From an uncultured Enterobacterales bacterium (lineage in GTDB: Bacteria > Pseudomonadota > Gammaproteobacteria > Enterobacterales > Enterobacteriaceae), in contig CAMLBO010000003.1 in NCBI GenBank assembly GCA_946478305.1, positions 52,092-116,091 on the forward strand: DNA of 64,000 nt. The letters run 5' to 3'. Below the pieces are notes generated by a model that saw only the letters and a list, made by a program, of their open reading frames with translations, did no database searches and was not told the DNA's origin. Position 1 is the stretch's first letter; each line of letters starts with the position of its first letter. Positions 61,172-64,000 of this stretch are shown in pieces. The position numbers were made by a program, and so were the translations under genes.

Positions 61172-62275
61172 TTACAGCAGGATACGCAGCATGCGGCGCA
61201 ACGGCTCTGCGGCGCCCCACAGCAGCTGGTCACCTACCGTGAATGCCGACAGATATTGCGGCCCCATGTTCAGTTTACGCAGACGCCCTACCGGCGTGTT
61301 CATGGTGCCGGTGACCGCTGCAGGCGTCAGTTCACGCATTGACAGTTCCCGGTCATTCGGGATCACGCGTACCCAGTCGTTGTGGGTGGCGAGCAACTGT
61401 TCAATTTCCGGGATAGAGATATCTTTTTTCAGTTTCAGGGTAAACGCCTGGCTGTGGCAGCGCAGCGCACCGATGCGTACACACAGGCCATCAACCGGTA
61501 TTACGCTCGAGGTACCCAAAATTTTGTTTGTCTCGGCCTGCCCTTTCCACTCTTCTTTGGTCTGACCGTTATCAAGCTGTTTGTCGATCCACGGAATCAG
61601 GCCACCGGCCAGCGGCACCCCAAAGTTGTCAGTCGGCAAGGTCCCGCTGCGGGTCAGGGTGGTGACTTTACGTTCGATATCCAGAATGGCCGAAGCCGGA
61701 TCCTGCAACTCTTTTGCCACGCTGTTATGCAACATGCCCATTTGGGTCAGCAGCTCACGCATATGGCGCGCACCGCCACCGGAAGCGGCCTGATAGGTCG
61801 CCACAGATGCCCATTCGATCAAGTCATTGGCAAACAGACCGCCCAGGGACATCAGCATCAGGCTGACGGTACAGTTACCCCCCGCAAAGGTCTTAATCCC
61901 TTTGTCGATTCCCTGATGAATCACCGCACTATTGACCGGATCCAGAATAATGATCGCGTCATCCTGCATTCTCAGAGAGGATGCTGCGTCGATCCAGTAG
62001 CCTTTCCAACCGATTTGACGCAGCTTTGGATAGATTTCATTGGTATAATCGCCGCCCTGACAGGTGATGATAATGTCCAGCGCACTCAGTGCGTCGAGGT
62101 CAAAAGCGTCCTGCAATGTGCCCTGCTGTCCGGTAAATGCCGGTGCGGCCTGACCGTGTTGCGAGGTGGAGAAAAATACCGGGCGGATGGCGTCAAAATC
62201 GCGTTCTTCAATCATGCGTTGCATGAGTACAGAACCGACCATCCCGCGCCAACCAACGAAACCTACGTTTTTCAT
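61172..62275 (-). CDS. asd: Asd, aspartate-semialdehyde dehydrogenase
   Basis: Reduces aspartyl phosphate to aspartate semialdehyde, a branch point for lysine/DAP, methionine and threonine. The start is at ATG 62275 ([21 protein letters not shown]), giving 367 residues, equal to E. coli; an upstream in-frame reading lacks homology. The NADP-binding [10 protein letters not shown] loop, the nucleophile C135 in [15 protein letters not shown] and the conserved [15 protein letters not shown] are intact. Single gene with its own terminator; divergent from yhgN. Confidence 0.97.
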   Translation of the reverse strand: MKNVGFVGWRGMVGSVLMQRMIEERDFDAIRPVFFSTSQHGQAAPAFTGQQGTLQDAFDLDALSALDIIITCQGGDYTNEIYPKLRQIGWKGYWIDAASSLRMQDDAIIILDPVNSAVIHQGIDKGIKTFAGGNCTVSLMLMSLGGLFANDLIEWASVATYQAASGGGARHMRELLTQMGMLHNSVAKELQDPASAILDIERKVTTLTRSGTLPTDNFGVPLAGGLIPWIDKQLDNGQTKEEWKGQAETNKILGTSSVIPVDGLCVRIGALRCHSQAFTLKLKKDISIPEIEQLLATHNDWVRVIPNDRELSMRELTPAAVTGTMNTPVGRLRKLNMGPQYLSAFTVGDQLLWGAAEPLRRMLRILL

Positions 62276-62474
62276 AATGACTGTCCTGCCCTGAGGGTGA
62301 TAGCTGCGTAAAGTGTGTTTGTTTTTAGCGCTGACGACCCTGTCAACGCAATGGCCTACCACCTTACAAAATGGTGTAGAAGTGGCAAGTGAATTTAATC
62401 GATAGTACGGGCTTTTTTAGCAGCCCGGCTTATAACAGGCGTTTTTAAAAGGTCGAATTTCTTCTGAGGTAGTC

Positions 62475-63068
62475 ATGACTGAAATGATTTCAGCAACCAT
62501 CCTGCTGTTTTTAATAATGGATCCGCTGGGCAATTTGCCGATTTTCATGTCGGTATTAAAACATCTGGATCCGAAACGCCGTCGCGTGGTGCTGATCCGC
62601 GAGATGCTGATCGCGTTGATCCTGATGCTGATTTTCCTGTTCGCCGGTGAGAAGATCCTCTCCTTCCTTAACCTGCGCACTGAAACGGTGTCGATTTCCG
62701 GCGGTATTATTCTGTTCCTGATCGCCATCAAAATGATTTTCCCGTCCGAAGAGAAGAGCAGCAGTGGCTTACCGGCCGGTGAAGAACCCTTCCTGGTGCC
62801 GATGGCCATCCCGCTGGTGGCAGGCCCGTCGATTCTGGCTACGCTGATGCTGTTGTCGCATCAGTATCCGAATCAAATGACTCACCTGACGCTGGCCCTG
62901 TTCATCGCCTGGGGGCTGTCGATGGGGATTTTACTGCTGTCGAACCTGTTCCTGCGCCTGCTCGGTGACAAAGGCGTCAGTGCGCTGGAGCGCTTGATGG
63001 GTCTGATTCTGGTCATGCTCTCCACCCAGATGTTCCTCGATGGGATCAGGGCGTATTTGAAGATTTAG
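62475..63068 (+). CDS. yhgN: YhgN, MarC-family membrane protein
   Basis: Inner-membrane protein of the MarC/UPF0056 family, 197 residues with six hydrophobic helices; function unknown despite the early link of the family to antibiotic resistance. The conserved LLFLIMDPLGNLPIFM and PLVAGPSILATLMLL segments, which each hold a family NP/GP motif, are visible. Divergent from asd, convergent with the gluconate permease, with a terminator between them. Same place as in E. coli. Confidence 0.94.
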   Translation: MTEMISATILLFLIMDPLGNLPIFMSVLKHLDPKRRRVVLIREMLIALILMLIFLFAGEKILSFLNLRTETVSISGGIILFLIAIKMIFPSEEKSSSGLPAGEEPFLVPMAIPLVAGPSILATLMLLSHQYPNQMTHLTLALFIAWGLSMGILLLSNLFLRLLGDKGVSALERLMGLILVMLSTQMFLDGIRAYLKI

Positions 63069-63087
63069 TGAGTGTTATCGCACCAAT

Positions 63088-63121
63088 AAAAACGGCGGAC
63101 CTTATGGCCCGCCGTTTTTTA
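63088..63121. terminator. Bidirectional terminator between yhgN and the gluconate permease gene
   Basis: AAACGGCGG (about 63090-63098) and CCGCCGTTT (63109-63117), with an inner CC/GG pair, a TTAT loop, an A-run before and a T-run after. Serves both convergent genes. Confidence 0.9.
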
Positions 63122-63158
63122 TTCTTTAATGCTTCGCGTTAGCTTGAAAAGTAAGGCG

Positions 63159-63968
63159 TTACACCACCATCGACAGCAGCAAACAACCGCCAAGACCGCA
63201 CAGGGAGATGATGGTTTCGAGGATGGACCATGACTTGAAGGTTTCAACGATAGTCAGGTTGAAGTACTCCTTGAACAGCCAGAAGCCAGGGTCGTTGACG
63301 TGGGAGAAAATCACGCTGCCGGAACCGACGGCGATAACCATTAACTCAGGGCTGGCGCCGCTGGAGGCAATCAGCGGTGCAACAATACCGCCCGCCGTGA
63401 TGGCTGCAACGGTCGCAGACCCCAGCGCAATACGCAGTACCGCCGCAATAGACCACGCCAGCAGGATTGGCGACAGATGACTGCCGTTCATGATGTTGGC
63501 GATATAAGGCTCGATACCGCTGTCGACCAGCACCTGTTTGAACGCCCCACCACCACCGATAATCAGCAGCATCATGGCGATGATTTTGATCGACTCAGTG
63601 ACCGTGGTCATCACCTGATCCATGGTACGTCCACGGTTCAAGCCGAAGGTGAAGATGGCAATCAATACCGCAATCAGCGTTGCCATAACCGGGTCACCGA
63701 AGAATTCAGCGTAAGCCAAAACCGGGTGGCCTTTCGGCAGAATCATTTCACAAACCGCGCGGAACGCCATCAGAATCACCGGCACCAGAGAGGTGGCGAC
63801 GCTGACGCCAAAGCTTGGCATCTCTTCTTCAGTGAAGGTTTTCGGGTTGAACAGGCCTTCAGGAACCGGCTTATCAATGCCTTTGAGGAAGCGGGCAAAC
63901 ACCGGACCGGCGAGGATCACCGTCGGCACTGCCAGCAGGGAACCGTACAGCAAGGTCTTACCCATATC
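63159..63968 (-). CDS. gntT: Gluconate permease, GntT-like, 5'-truncated by contig end
   Basis: C-terminal part (about 270 residues) of a GntP-family gluconate:H+ symporter. The sequence matches what I recall of E. coli GntT much better than GntU: MGKTLLYGSLL, GPVFARFLKGIDKP, TEEEMPSFGVSV, IGGGGAFKQVLVDSG and HVNDPGFWLFKEYFNL. About seven or eight membrane helices remain. The genuine reading begins with the Asp codon next to the adapter; the true start lies outside the window. In E. coli the gene at this place, next to yhgN, is gntU, while gntT lies by nfuA. Confidence 0.85.
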   Translation of the reverse strand, partial: DMGKTLLYGSLLAVPTVILAGPVFARFLKGIDKPVPEGLFNPKTFTEEEMPSFGVSVATSLVPVILMAFRAVCEMILPKGHPVLAYAEFFGDPVMATLIAVLIAIFTFGLNRGRTMDQVMTTVTESIKIIAMMLLIIGGGGAFKQVLVDSGIEPYIANIMNGSHLSPILLAWSIAAVLRIALGSATVAAITAGGIVAPLIASSGASPELMVIAVGSGSVIFSHVNDPGFWLFKEYFNLTIVETFKSWSILETIISLCGLGGCLLLSMVV

Positions 63969-64000
63969 CTGTCTCTTATACACATCTCCGAGCCCACGAG
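63969..64000. other. Sequencing adapter (Nextera) at the contig end
   Basis: Bases 63969-63987 read CTGTCTCTTATACACATCT, the 19-base Tn5 mosaic end used in Nextera libraries. The next 13 bases (CCGAGCCCACGAG) match the Nextera read-2 adapter, reverse complement. Translated on the minus strand this gives the well-known artefact MYKRQ. This is not genomic DNA. Confidence 0.97.

Noticed and set aside
63159..63983. Complete 274-residue gluconate permease starting MYKRQ
   Set aside because: The first five codons are sequencing adapter. The gene is cut by the contig end, so no native start is visible.

Overview
The window is a piece of an Enterobacterales chromosome, most like Enterobacteriaceae in the strict sense. 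OmpR, EnvZ, PckA, MrcA and the glycogen enzymes read as close relatives of the E. coli proteins, and much of the gene order follows the E. coli aroK-to-gntK region. I cannot name the genus. The strain is not E. coli or Salmonella: it has a malonate decarboxylase cluster, an ascorbate (ula) regulon beside malP, a PLP lyase gene inside the glp operon, a different gntT position and no malT next to malP. No rRNA or tRNA genes were seen.

Layout. 1-3.7 kb: hof competence/pilus-like genes (hofM, hofN, a fused hofO-hofP, hofQ) on the minus strand. 3.8-13.5 kb: mrcA, nudE, igaA, yrfG, hslR, hslO, pckA. 13.5-14.2 kb: a 700-base non-coding interval built from two inverted copies of a structured module. 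14.2-19.5 kb: envZ/ompR, greB, yhgF. 19.5-22.8 kb: feoABC (ferrous iron uptake) behind a Fur-box-like site. 22.8-30.9 kb: mdcR and mdcABCDEFGH (malonate decarboxylation). 31.2-38.5 kb: a BhsA-like periplasmic protein, bioH, gntX, nfuA, malQ, malP. 38.5-45.7 kb: the ula regulon (ulaABCDEF minus, ulaG and ulaR plus). 45.8-51.0 kb: glpE, a Cys/Met-metabolism PLP enzyme, glpG, glpR, glpD. 51.0-60.8 kb: glgBXCAP. 61.1-64.0 kb: asd, yhgN and a truncated gluconate permease.

How the genes work together. Three catabolic modules (malonate, ascorbate, glycerol-3-phosphate) sit among core genes for maltodextrin and glycogen turnover (malPQ, glgBXCAP), gluconeogenesis (pckA) and envelope stress or osmosensing (igaA, envZ/ompR). 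Each module carries its own regulator (MdcR, UlaR, GlpR).

Most interesting observations. (1) In the pckA-envZ interval two inward-facing copies carry an 11-bp hairpin with the same 8-base loop but different, still fully paired stems. Each hairpin overlaps a competing terminator-like hairpin, an attenuator-like layout. (2) Two ERIC elements lie inside operons. One abuts the glgC stop codon, and GlgC appears about six residues short there; the other carries an internal insertion and separates ulaF from its terminator. (3) hofO and hofP are fused. (4) mdcR starts inside feoC. (5) The last 32 bases are Nextera sequencing adapter, so the window ends at a contig edge and the terminal ORF begins with an artefactual MYKRQ peptide.
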